A stretch of 64,000 bases of DNA, from positions 27,693,265 to 27,757,264 of the forward strand of contig NC_088303.1 of NCBI RefSeq assembly GCF_032854445.1, read 5' to 3'. Positions 45,401 to 55,338 of this stretch are shown one piece after another (the stretch's first letter is position 1; every line of letters starts with the position of its first letter). Under the pieces are notes generated by a model. It ran no database searches. It had not been told where the DNA came from and saw nothing but the letters and a program-made list of their open reading frames with translations. The DNA is from Liolophura sinensis (lineage: Eukaryota; Mollusca; Polyplacophora; Chitonida; Chitonidae). The position numbers and the translations under genes are program-made.

Positions 45401-48400
45401 GAATCAGAAGTAGTAATTTGAAACCATACCAAGAGTGGTGCAGTGTTCAGTAAAACATAGTTTTGTGACCATAAAATACTAGTAAAGTCGCCAGCTGTAA
45501 ACTAATTTTTCTTCTTCCAAAAATGCCTAAATCATATGATATATGAACGCTTCATACTGAAGCCTTTGTCTTTATTCTCTATCATGTGTGTAAGAAGTCA
45601 ACAGAAACCATATGTATGGTTAGGTGTCTAATGCACAGTAAATGTCAAAGTTGCGATATGCACATTAAATTAACACGTTTGAATTCCTGTCATGTGAATG
45701 ATCTGGTGAACTCTACAACAGGTAAGAAGTTTAGCTTTGGGCTTTTGACTTAAGTCTCAGACTGAAACTAAGCCTGGGCTTAATTTCTAATACATTTTTC
45801 AACAACTTGACTCGCGGTACAGTACTGTATTTCACCTAAATTTTGGTATTTTTGAGAAGAACCATTTTGCTTAGTTCTAAGTGATTAGTTCAAAAGTGTT
45901 TTGTTTTTTTTCTTTTCTGAAATTTACTTAACTTTTTTGCCGTAAACTGTAAGTGTTAGTATTTATGGTATCATTTTAAGGCCTTTGTGAGCTTCTGGAG
46001 GTGCATTTTCACATGCCAAACTAGGTGAAGTACAGTAGTTGATAGCTCATCTATATGCGTGCAGGAAAACCGATGTGTTCATGTAAATTATTACTCATAT
46101 GTAACTTCCACGTAGCTGGAATCTTCCCAAAATACCCACCCATATTAATCAACAACCCATCATAACCTGTACAGTTTAATACTGTGTCACGGCCTGATCT
46201 TGTCATTCATGTATTCATAGTTACTAGTACACTTGTATGAAGATGTGAGGTGCACCAAGTTATCTGTTTGTCACTTATTTATGAATGCAGTTTTAATACA
46301 GCACATATCACTAAAAAAAAACAAAAAAAAAACAGCTGTGGACCAGTTCTGACTTCGACTGCTAAGGGCTAGTTCTAAGATGTTTATGGGCCAGCTCTAG
46401 GATGTTTATGAGCCAGTTTTAAGATGTCTTTGGGCTAGTTATGACATTTGTAGTTCTAAGATTTCTACGGAAGATGACTAAGGTCTACCGCTAAGATGTG
46501 TCTGGGCCAGTTCTAAGGTGTCTATGGGCTCATTTTAAGATGTCTACAGGCTAGTTCTAAAGTGCCTATGGGCAATTTCTTGGATGTCTACAGGCTAGTT
46601 CTAAGATATCTGTGGGCAAGTTCTAGGATGTCTACAGGCTAGTTTTAAGATGTCTAAGGGCAAATTCTCGGATGTCTACAGGCTAGTTTTAAGATGTCTA
46701 AGGGCAAGTTCTAAGATGTCTGCAAGTTAGTTTTAAGATGTCTGTGGGCTGTTTCTAGGATGTCTATAGGCTAGTTTTAAGATGTCTAAGGGCAAATTCT
46801 CGGATGTCTACAGGCTAGTTCTAAGATGTCTATGGACAAGTTCTAGGATGTCTACAGGCTAGTTTTAAGATGTCTGTGGACAAGTTCTAGGATGTCTACA
46901 GGCTAGGTTTAAGATGTCTAAGGGCAAATTCTTGGATGTCTGTGGGCTAGTTCTAAGATGTCTGTGGGCAAGTTCTAGGATGTCTACAGGCTAGTTTTAA
47001 GATGTCTAAGGGCAAATTCTCGGATGTCTACAGGCTAGTTCTAAGATGTCTATGGACAAGTTCTAGGATGTCTACAGGCTAGTTTTAAGATGTCTAAGGG
47101 CAAATTCTCGGATGTCTACAGGCTAGTTCTAAGATGTCTGTGGGCAAATTCTAGGATGTCTACAGGCTAGTTTTAAGATGTCTAAGGGCAAATTCTCGGA
47201 TGTCTACAGGCTAGTTCTAAGATGTCTATGGACAAGTTCTAGGATGTCTACAGGCTAGTTTTAAGATGTCTAAGGGCAAATTCTCGGATGTCTACAGGCT
47301 AGTTCTAAGATGTCTGTGGGCAAGTTCTAGGATGTCTACAGGCTAGTTTTAAGATGTCTAAGGGCAAATTCTCGGATGTCTACAGGCTAGTTCTAAGGTG
47401 TCTATGGACAAGTTTTAGGATGTTTAGAGGCTAGTTTTAAGATGTCTAAGGGCAAATTCTCGGATGTCTACAGGCTAGTTCTAAGATGTCTGTGGGCAAG
47501 TTCTAGGATGTCTACAGGCTAGTTTTAAGATGTTTAAGGGCAAATTCTCGGATGTCTACAGGCTAGTTCTAAGATGTCTATGGACAAGCTCTAGGATGTC
47601 TACAGGCTAGTTCTAAGATGTCTGTGGGCAAGTTCTAGGATGTCTACAGGCTAGTTTTAAGATATCTGTGGGCTGTTTCTCGGATGTCTACAGGCTAGTT
47701 TTAAGATGTCTGCAAGTTAGTTTTAAGATGTCTGTGGGCTGTTTCTAGGATGTCTATAGGCTAGTTTTAAGATGTCTATGGACAAGTTCTAGGATGTCTA
47801 CAGGCTAGTTTTAAGATGTCTGTAGACAAGTTCTAGGATGTCTACAGGCTAGTTCTAAGATGTCTGTGGGCTAGTTCTAGGATGTCTACAGGCTAGTTCA
47901 AAGATGTGTACAGGCTAGTTCTTAGCTTTTTATGGGCTAGTTCATTCAATACTACAGTCTAAATTCCACATAAGGTAACACTTTTGGTTTATAGTTGACG
48001 TATATCACCAAAACCTGCGAGAAACATTAAAGCCTGACAAATGATTACAACAGTCATGTTGTGCCTGTTATGTACTGAAACTGTATGTAATTGTTGCTCC
48101 ATAAACAATTTGTTTTTGGAATTTCTAACAGTAGTATTGTGAAACATGCATGAATGCATGTGAACAATAATTTGCACAAATTGAATGTAGAGTTAAATGA
48201 TATGACATGTCTTTCCTTGTATAAGAGTTTATAAGTAACAAACAAATAAACTCTGCCACAAAGTATTTGGTAACAAATGATTGTTTCAAATAGCATGCAC
48301 TTGAGCCTGAATCCACTGCAAAAATACCTATTGCTGTAGTGGACCACTTTAACTCCATGTTCTCGCACTGTTCTTGATAAAATAAACTATATCAGAGGAA

Positions 48401-51400
48401 ATTATCCACTGATTGAAGTTTTAACTGAAACTGTTCATCTGGATACCTGCAAGTCTGAGATCCACGAAATGTTGGCTTATTGCAATTTTTACTTTTCGTG
48501 TTGGACAATGTTCATGATGATTAGTTCTGAGTACTTGTTTGAACATTGGATATAACATATACTGTGTAACATTTGTAACATATTCAGTGAGGCTTTGACA
48601 ACAGAGCACAATTTACAGGAAGATGTGTTTTTCAAGTTTTCTGAATCCGATAAGACTGTCATGAAACATCTGTCTTGAAGGGACTTTTGTTTACATATAT
48701 TGCTAATGGTAAATAACACCTCTCATATCATAGGTCATTCAATTAAACTCTACAAATATCTCATCATGATATGAACTAGCATATTTGGTCTTTTTTGCAA
48801 ATTTGTGTGATTAGCTAAAATCATATGCCTAAGATATTCATGCAGATTCCTGCGCACATTTACCTAGTCTTACCATGTTTATCATAGGTGGAGACATACA
48901 CAGTTATAGATCATGCAAACATTGGTCATTTTAGTTAGGACGACTAGAGTAGGTTGTAACCAGTCAGTTCTATGAAGTGTTCACTGTAGCCCTAGTATAT
49001 GTCTCTCTCGCTCCATCTCCACATAGATCCTGATCTGTGCAGTGTTGAGCCTCTCCGTTTACTGCTGAACGTCAACTGTGAGTCGGCCATCATCATTCTC
49101 AATGTCGTCTGTCTAGGCATCTTCATCATCATCACCATTATTCTGCTGCTTGTCCTGAAAAGAAGGTAGGAACATTTAACAGCCTGCCAGACATTCAATA
49201 TGCATTTTTTCGTGTTTGACATGTTTTCATGGGGGGGGAATACATGGATGATATGCAAGAATTTCTTCACTTACACAATGTTGTCAGGTTTATAAGTGGT
49301 GGAAACTAGACATGGAAAACCACTGACCTTTGGCAAATTACTAATGAACTTTCCCATGGATGGCGTACAGAATTACACTTGATATTGGTGAAGACAAGTG
49401 AACTTTTGCGAAACTGGTGCTGGTGGTCACTAAGGCACCACGAACAGTGAGAGCAGCAAAAGTGCTCGCTAATTTGTATTAGTGTGCAGCTAGCAATAAA
49501 CCAGAACCTTCTGGAAGAAAAATTTTTCAAACACATTAAAAAATACATTAATGTAATTATGCTATACTTTGATGGAAGCACTATTGCATACATTTTGCTA
49601 CATCTTCTTACGTACATCATTTTATTACATTATTTCCTTATTACTTGCAGGTATGATGCAAAGGTAAAGGCCACTCAGGATCGTATGAAGGAACTTGGCC
49701 TTTTGCCATCAGATTTATCTGCTTACCTGTCACTGGATGAATGGGAGATCCCGAGGGATCAGGTTGTGCTCAACAGACGCCTCGGGGAAGGGGCCTTTGG
49801 AACAGTGTATGGAGGAGAAGCTTATTTTTCTTCGGATGGGTGGCTGGCAGTTGCTGTGAAAACTTTAAAAATTGGTGCGAGTATAGAAGAGAAGGTAGGT
49901 GAAATTTTACAGTCAACTATGAGATAATAGAACTTATAAACTTTTCATGAAATCATGCTAAATATAGAAGTAGATTTCTAAAAACTGGTTTTCGGTGATA
50001 AAAAGTGAACTGAAAGGACCACCAGCTTCTAAATCCACAGGTTTCACTTTTTGAAAAATTAATTCGACTAGAAATACTTGGTCTACATATTTGTATTCAG
50101 CTGTCATTTTACTGAAAGTGGATTGTCTTTACTTTCATACCTGGTCTTACTAGGTGTAAATATATATATATATACAGACTGTCTGCCTGCAGCTTTCAGG
50201 AGATGTGCAAAGAACGGTGCTCATTTTATCCATTTACCCATAAAGCTAGTAGCTATCATACCTGTGAAAATACTCTTGAGTGGCACCTAACACCACTATC
50301 AAACTATGTGTAACAATAACAAAAAAACTATTTTCATCAGCTCTGATAATTTATTTTTTATTTGGAGAAAAATGAAAAACAATTATCTTGGGACTGTGAA
50401 AAAGAATACTCAAACGTCATAAAAACGGCTGTTTGATTAGTGTGTGCACCTTGTTTGTGTCATTTGTAAACAGTTGGTAGCTGTTATCTCTGAGACTGTA
50501 ACTGTTGTTGGAGGCCTCCCTGGTTCAGAAAGATAAAGTTCTGGCTCACTGTGACTATCAGATACTTGGGCAGTTAGGTCACATGTTCACGCTTGCAGTT
50601 TTGGCTGCAGCTTTAAGTCAGAAAGTTTGATGCATAGAAACCAAGGGTCGGTGGTGTACTGCGGGCACTTCCCCCCCCCACCCATAATCAGTCATCATAG
50701 CTGAAAGATTCTGTCGTTCAGAGTCAGTTACGTACATGTAACTATCACTGTCTTATTTAAGCTGGACTTCCTGAGCGAGGCTGAACTGATGAAACGCTTC
50801 AAGCACGCAAACATTGTGCAGTTACTGGGCGTGTGCACAAGGGGCGAGCCAGCGTATGCCATCATGGAGTTCATGTTACATGGTGAGATACCTGTTGTTT
50901 TTGTATTCCATGTACCAAAGAGGCTTGAGTTGGGCAATTATGTGTTCATGATAGTGCCATAATCATTATGAATCAGAGGATTATGTGATATTAGTTGATA
51001 TTGTAATGTTGCCTCAGTGAATATATAGGAGACATTATCTTGCATCAGACAAAATACTTTCTTTCACTGGGCAGCAATGCTCATCTAAGGGACTTGTATT
51101 TCTGAATCCAGTAGCTGATACCATATCATGCATTACTAGGATATACCTACCTTTGGTCATGTTTTGGTATGTAAACTTTCAGTTTTCCACTATGGCATCA
51201 TCCTACCTTCCTCAAAATGTCTTTCTCACAGAATCCGGCAAAATGAGTAATTTTGGACATTTTAGGGCACATACAGTATTTGGGGCAACATTTTATGTGA
51301 GTCTATGTCTTATCCATGCAGTTAAGTGAACAAAATCAACACTGCATGTAATGTGTGATGTGTTTCAGGTGACTTGAAGACCTATTTGTTATCGCGCCGT

Positions 51401-54400
51401 AATCTTGTGGGTCAGAACAGTAAAGAGGCTGAGGATGTGACTGCAAGACGGTTGACTCAAATGGCTTTAGACATTGCTAATGGGATGAAGTATCTTCATG
51501 ATTTCAAATACGTTCACAGGTAAGGTGTTGCTAGAACTGATTAGCCACAGTTAGATTGTTTTGTCAAATCTTATCGCACGTCCGTTTTTATCATGGTTTA
51601 CAGCCATTCATAAGTGATAAGAACCGCCTCTTATGTTGAAATATTTTAAGTCATCCTCCTGTTGAGATGGGTTTATGGGGATTTGAACTGTGGGTGTGAA
51701 CTTTTAAACCTGAGCCACTGATTAGTATTTTGCCCACAGTATATTTATAAAATAGCGGAAAACCATTCTTACATGTATGTATAAAAGTCGAGCTAAGAAA
51801 AATCATTCAAGCTTTGAATACAGCTTTGCAAAGAAAAATGATGTCAGCGGGACTTATTCCAGTAATTCAGCTGTTTAGGATGTAAACTGTTGAGCTCTCG
51901 ATATGTTTTATATACCAATGTCAATATTTTGACCTGCCAAATCAGCCAGTGATAGTCGAGAATCACAGGTAATGTAGGGGCAATGTCTCCATCATAACTC
52001 CATACCTTTCTCTATTACATCTTGTCTGAAAACAATATCTGAAAAATATAGTGTAACAAAATCTCAAAGAGTCAACATCAGTGAAACTGAGCTGTCTCTT
52101 CCCTGATTACACTGTTTGTGAAGCCTTCGTGACAGTAAGCGATCAACAATGCTTGTGTGACTCTTCCCCAGTTTTAAATTTATTTATTTGTTTATTTGAT
52201 TGGTGTTTTATGCCGTACTCAAGAATATTTCACCTAAACGACGGCGACCAGCATTATGGTCGGAGGAAACTGGGCTAAAACCCACGACCATCCACAGGCT
52301 GCTGGCAGACCTTCCCACATACGGCAATTTTAAATTCATTGAAGACTAATTGTCTTCAATCATTATGGCATTCAGGTCTGTATGTAACAGGCACATGAGA
52401 AATGGTGTCAGTAGCTTGCTCAAGGCCTGTGGTAAGGTTCTTTAGTATGGCTCAACAACAATCAGTAAATAAATGAATAAATTTTTTTAGGTAAAAAACT
52501 AAAGTTGATCAATTGTCTTCCATGCTATACCTCAGAGGTGAGAAAATTTGTCACCATAAACCAGATGTTAGTGGGTTGAGTTTTGTCCACCCATAAAACT
52601 GACCACAATAGTGAAAAGTGAAAATATGGAGTTCAGCAACAAACAAATAAAGAAAGATATTTGGTTCCTTCATACTCTGATGAGTTTGGATTACAGTTAA
52701 CTTTATGTTTCCTCAAATCCTTACTAGAAGCTGCAGAAAGAGTAGAGACCACCAAGAAAAAAAGAGACACACTAAAGTCAAGATGCTGTCAGTTTGAAGC
52801 TTTAGTCCGATTGGCTGTTTGAGGGTAAAGCTTTACCCTAAAAAGCTTTTTTAGTATAGCGCACTGATGTGTTTTCATGTAATAGATAGAAGTTTTGTCT
52901 TTCAGGGACTTGGCGTGTAGAAACTGTTTGGTTCATGGAAGTAAGACTGTGATGATAGGTGACTTTGGCATGACACGCCCAATGACTGATGCTGAATATT
53001 ACAGATTTAACAGAAAAGGTGAGTAGTACCAAAGGCTATCAGGTGGTATATGTACCTCATGTTGCAATAGTGCTTAACGTATCCAGTATTTCCAGTAATT
53101 ACTGTAACTCTTCAACCCTATCAACCACGAAAGCACTTTTATCAGTGGAATTTATGCATAAAATTATTGTGGAAATGACACCAAGAATGATTTGCTTGTG
53201 TCACTAAAAATGTAAGCTTCATGAAACTGTCCAAATTTTCTCTCTACACTCTATAGTTCTCTTAGGAGAACGTTTCAAAATATTGGTTGCAGATGCGCTT
53301 GAAAAGGTTGAAGAATGGGGGTCGTTTATACGTTGGCATTTTAGACTTACATAGTACTCTTTTTCTTGGTTCGAACAATTCGTACATTTGTCCTTCATTT
53401 TGCCCCTGTGTTCTGTTCAATCTTTTGTATCTTCAAACTACCTAGAGTATCAACATGGAACCTTCTTTAATAGCTACTTTGTCATTGTGATTTTTTTAAT
53501 GTCTTGTAAAATCTGTACCTTAATCTTTCTGTCCTCCTGCTTTTCCATATCTGGTGTTTTATTCAGAGTTGTGTCTATAAAGTGCATTTGTATTAACATG
53601 AAACATGTTTTAATAGATAACTTACACATTGTCAACTCAAAGCGCTCTATCATAGTCTCATTTTTCTGGGCGTCAGTACATGTATAAGAATTTTGATGTG
53701 TTTTTCGTGACAAAGAGGGAAGCATGTGTCTTGTAAGTGGACTTACAATTTTTTTTATGTTATACAACCACTTAATTTCCGATGTTGAACTTCTTGGAAA
53801 GAGCATTTACACATTGGCCCATGTGTACACTGAAATGTTACATCGGAGTACTAACATTTGATGCGGTCTTAACCTAAGAGGACAAATGCGTGTTTCAGGG
53901 ATCCTGCCTGTACGGTGGATGTCCCCAGAGAGCTTGTGTGATGGTATCTTCACCTCCATGTCTGACATATGGAGTTACGGGGTGCTGGTCTACGAGATAG
54001 TCACCTTTGGTAGTTTTCCTTACCAAGGTTTGTCTAATAACCAGGTGTTAGAGTATGTGAAGATGGGCAGTAAGCTGACCCCTCCTGTCAACTGCCCTGA
54101 GCTGCTGTAAGTATCGCAGTTTGGCCTCACTCATCTGAATGCTATTTATAGCAGTTTTAAGGATTTCTGTACACAGTTTTGTTGTTCATCATGACATTTT
54201 TTCATACTGATGCTGCTGTGCATAACAAAAATCGTAAAAAGAGAAAAAACTCATGAAGCAGATTATAAGTTTAGAGCTAAAACCCATTTCTTTTGTGATA
54301 TGATTTATATTTATGAGTTGTCATAGAATTATGTGTATTTCAAAGAAATCGCGTAAATATGAGTGAAGAGCAAAGATCTTTACTGCAACTTGATATTTTT

Positions 54401-55338
54401 CTTGGAAGTCGGTGGTGCACTAAAGAATTGTAGGGTTTACAATGAAATCAGCTTGTCTAAATTCCCAAGTAACACTTCTTTTTTTAAATTCAAAATTTAC
54501 AATCTCTTTTTATGTTACCTTTATGGACAGTTTGTATGGAAGATCATCATTTTTAAGTAAATAAATGCAGATACAGACAGAATTACAGTTTTAATGTAAA
54601 AAAAAAGGAAATTACCTGATTTTACTGTAATACTGTGTGTGAACTTTCTTATTTAACAAATGATATTATTGTATGGAATCTGTCCCTAATGGCTGATTAA
54701 ACACAGAGAGTTTGAGTGCTGAGGTGGTTATTCTGTATTTCAGGACAGACTTTATCAGTCAGTGTACAGAGTTCAACCCTTATAAGAGGCCTAAGGCAGA
54801 AGAAATTATAGAAATCTTGTCGAAAGAGAAGGAGTTCCTTCAGCCAACCCTGGACGCTCCTAGCAGTGCTGTGGTCATGGAGTGCACAGACAGTGTCGAA
54901 ATCAAATCTTCCAATCAAAACACTGTGACGCGTTCAAGCACGCTTAACTTCCCTATAAACATCAAACGTTCGTCGAGTTCTCAGGAACGGCTAGCCCTTC
55001 TGAGGAGCAATTTGCATGTGCCACCTCACTGTGTAAGAGTGTCGCAGGCCAAGTCGGCCTCGCCGCGCTCCACCCTCACTGAGACATCCACGCCTGACAG
55101 ACAGCGCCGACACAGCATTGCTACGTTGCTTCACACCCCACGCAATAGCATGTCCCCCAGCCAGAGCCAGACCCAACTCCTGCCTCTCCTGGGCAGTGGC
55201 AGTGTTACAACAACAACACCCCGTACCCCTCCTCCACAGGCAGCTCCCCCTATCTACCAGGCGGACAAGGGAGACAACAGCAGCGACTACTTCAGTGATA
55301 ACTCTAAGGAGATGTGCCAGGCAATAACAACAGTTTGA
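30782..55338 (+). CDS. VKR: Venus kinase receptor-like tyrosine kinase with an extra OpuAC domain, 19 exons, 1349 aa
   Basis: Single-pass cell-surface receptor tyrosine kinase. Coding exons: 30782-30881, 34607-34817, 35939-36082, 36259-36527, 37619-38149, 38485-38649, 39678-39831, 42032-42212, 42647-42742, 43237-43506, 43993-44120, 44747-44976, 49027-49165, 49651-49894, 50762-50882, 51369-51519, 52906-53018, 53899-54106, 54744-55338. All are GT-AG, phases agree, and the total is 1350 codons with stop. Order: signal peptide (about 1-28), OpuAC-like clamp (about 45-388), GABA-B-like Venus flytrap (about 397-810), transmembrane helix (about 846-870), kinase (about 905-1180), Ser/Pro-rich tail. 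Venus kinase receptors join a class C GPCR-type flytrap to an insulin-receptor-type kinase; flatworm and insect members act in reproduction, and reported ligands include amino acids and peptide hormones. The exon 2 donor (AG|GTTGGC) is the least certain junction. The OpuAC module is the unusual part. Confidence 0.9.
31206..31424 (+). mobile_element. Palindromic MITE, family A copy 1
   Basis: Starts AATTCTTCAACCTTTTCAAC and ends with the inverted GGTTGAAAAGGTTGAAGAT. About 219 bp, non-coding. The copy at 53106-53316 is the reverse complement of this one over its whole length. It lies in receptor intron 1. Confidence 0.75.
31437..32203 (+). mobile_element. Fold-back DNA transposon, family B
   Basis: It begins AATTCTTCAACCTTATTGCA and ends ATGCAAAATGGTTGAGGAAT. 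Internal arms 31606-31660 and about 32105-32165 are inverted copies that share AGAAGTATGCAACTTCCCTA. About 767 bp with no ORF of note. It starts only 13 bases after family A copy 1. Part of its left half recurs at 61.9-62.3 kb in opposite orientation. Confidence 0.7.
32345..32449 (-). mobile_element. tRNA-derived SINE, 5'-truncated fragment
   Basis: Only the tail-proximal body (TTTGATTGGTGTTTCACAC, CTCAAGAATATT) and part of the central domain remain. It lies in receptor intron 1. Confidence 0.75.
33541..34088. mobile_element. TTAA-bounded MITE in receptor intron 1
   Basis: TTAAAGGAGAGGAAAAC at the left pairs with the reverse complement of the right end (TTAAAGGAGAAGAAGACAAA). TTAA at both boundaries is the target preference of piggyBac and some other superfamilies, so this is likely a non-autonomous member of such a group. 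548 bp, no coding potential. Confidence 0.65.
34607..38058 (+). other. VKR: Receptor exons 2-5: OpuAC/ProX-like ligand-binding domain
   Basis: By-eye alignment to E. coli ProX, the periplasmic glycine-betaine/proline-betaine binding protein, runs end to end: [18 protein letters not shown] against the ProX LGY segment, [10 protein letters not shown] against its [24 protein letters not shown] against PVFYYTWTPYW, and [13 protein letters not shown] then [12 protein letters not shown] against the ProX C-terminal helices. Trp125 lines up with ProX Trp65 and Trp263 with ProX Trp188, two of the three betaine-caging tryptophans. The third (ProX Trp140) falls in CNSADCENG and is not a Trp. [12 protein letters not shown] matches a common family pattern. 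Extracellular placement follows from the signal peptide. The ligand is unknown. Confidence 0.8.
37080..37560. repeat. Minisatellite, 50-bp unit, receptor intron 4
   Basis: About nine units carrying GGGACTGAGTGGTGTTGGTA then TATTGGGG; unit starts at 37105, 37155 and 37205 show the exact 50-base spacing. The array is G-rich on the plus strand and runs almost to the exon 5 acceptor at 37618. It produces a spurious 171-codon minus-strand ORF. Confidence 0.85.
39388..39507. mobile_element. Short palindromic element, receptor intron 6
   Basis: GGCCCACTTTCACAAAACT at the left is exactly inverted as AGTTTTGTGAAAGTGGGCC at the right; the whole is about 120 bp and can fold into one hairpin. It is probably a MITE. 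Confidence 0.75.
39941..41335. repeat. Minisatellite, 64-bp unit with 256-bp higher-order period, receptor intron 7
   Basis: About 22 copies of a 64-bp unit beginning TGATTCTGAGCAATTCATCC. Units start at 39941, 40005 and 40069. The variant TTGCGGTGCC occurs at 40221 and again at 40477, 256 bases apart, in identical flanking units. This shows duplication of four-unit blocks. Each unit holds a small palindrome, CACC-TTGT-GGTG. Confidence 0.95.
42441..42472. repeat. (TGA)n microsatellite
   Basis: Ten and a half copies of TGA in receptor intron 8. Confidence 0.95.
44633..44693 (+). pseudogene. Duplicated fragment of receptor exon 12 (dead exon)
   Basis: TCACAG then GGCACTGATGAAAGTCATGA repeats the acceptor and first 40-odd bases of the real exon 12, which starts at 44747 with GGCATTAATGAGAGCCATGA. 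The two acceptors are exactly 100 bases apart. In the exon 12 frame the fragment reads ALMKVMT and then a stop, and the rest of the exon is missing, so it cannot replace exon 12. Confidence 0.8.
46345..47945. repeat. Minisatellite, 22-bp unit with 176-bp higher-order period, receptor intron 12
   Basis: About 73 copies of 22-bp units such as GATGTCTACAGGCTAGTTTT-AA and GATGTCTAAGGGCAAATTCT-CG. The TATGGACAAG variant falls at 47051, 47227, 47403 and 47579, each 176 bases (eight units) apart. This defines a regular higher-order repeat in the centre; order decays towards both edges. Confidence 0.95.
49027..49165 (+). other. VKR: Receptor exon 13: transmembrane helix
   Basis: Residues 846-870 are an uninterrupted hydrophobic run including [18 protein letters not shown], closed on the cytoplasmic side by KRR, as expected for a type I membrane protein. 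Confidence 0.95.
52179..52325 (-). mobile_element. tRNA-derived SINE, 5'-truncated, receptor intron 16
   Basis: TTTATTTATTTG tail, body (ATTGGTGTTTTATGCCGTAC) and central domain end abruptly at ACATACGGC; the tRNA-like head is absent. It is antisense to the receptor transcript. Confidence 0.85.
53106..53316 (-). mobile_element. Palindromic MITE, family A copy 2
   Basis: Reverse complement of 31206-31424: it shares AATTTATGCATA, AAGCTTCAT and the ends AACTCTTCAACC and AAAAGGTTGAAGAAT. It lies in receptor intron 17. Confidence 0.75.
54829..55338 (+). other. VKR: Receptor C-terminal cytoplasmic tail
   Basis: About 170 residues rich in Ser, Thr, Pro and Gln, with a basic patch [12 protein letters not shown] that resembles a basophilic kinase site, and two tyrosines in acidic or polar contexts (PPIYQAD, SSDYFSD) that could recruit SH2 or PTB adaptors. 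Stop TGA at 55336-55338. No further domain. Confidence 0.8.

Larger units (their letters stand above)
49651..54828 (+). other. VKR: Receptor exons 14-19: insulin-receptor-like tyrosine kinase domain
   Basis: All catalytic landmarks are intact: glycine loop GEGAFG (918-923), VAVK Lys943, helix-C Glu in EAELMKRF (962), HRDLACRN with Asp1046 and Asn1051, DFG (1064-1066), [10 protein letters not shown] and DIWSYGV. DFGMTR, LPVRWM and [11 protein letters not shown] are near-identical to the insulin receptor. The activation loop keeps the double tyrosine Tyr1076-Tyr1077 but not the first of the three insulin-receptor loop tyrosines; the segment reads PMTDAEYYR. An active kinase is expected. Confidence 0.95.

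Noticed and set aside
46345-47945. CRISPR-like array of short repeats
   Set aside because: The units are contiguous with no spacers, and the context is a eukaryotic intron.
49484-49650. Upstream extension of the kinase exon ORF
   Set aside because: The protein alignment and the acceptor TTACTTGCAG place the exon start at 49651; the upstream part is intron.
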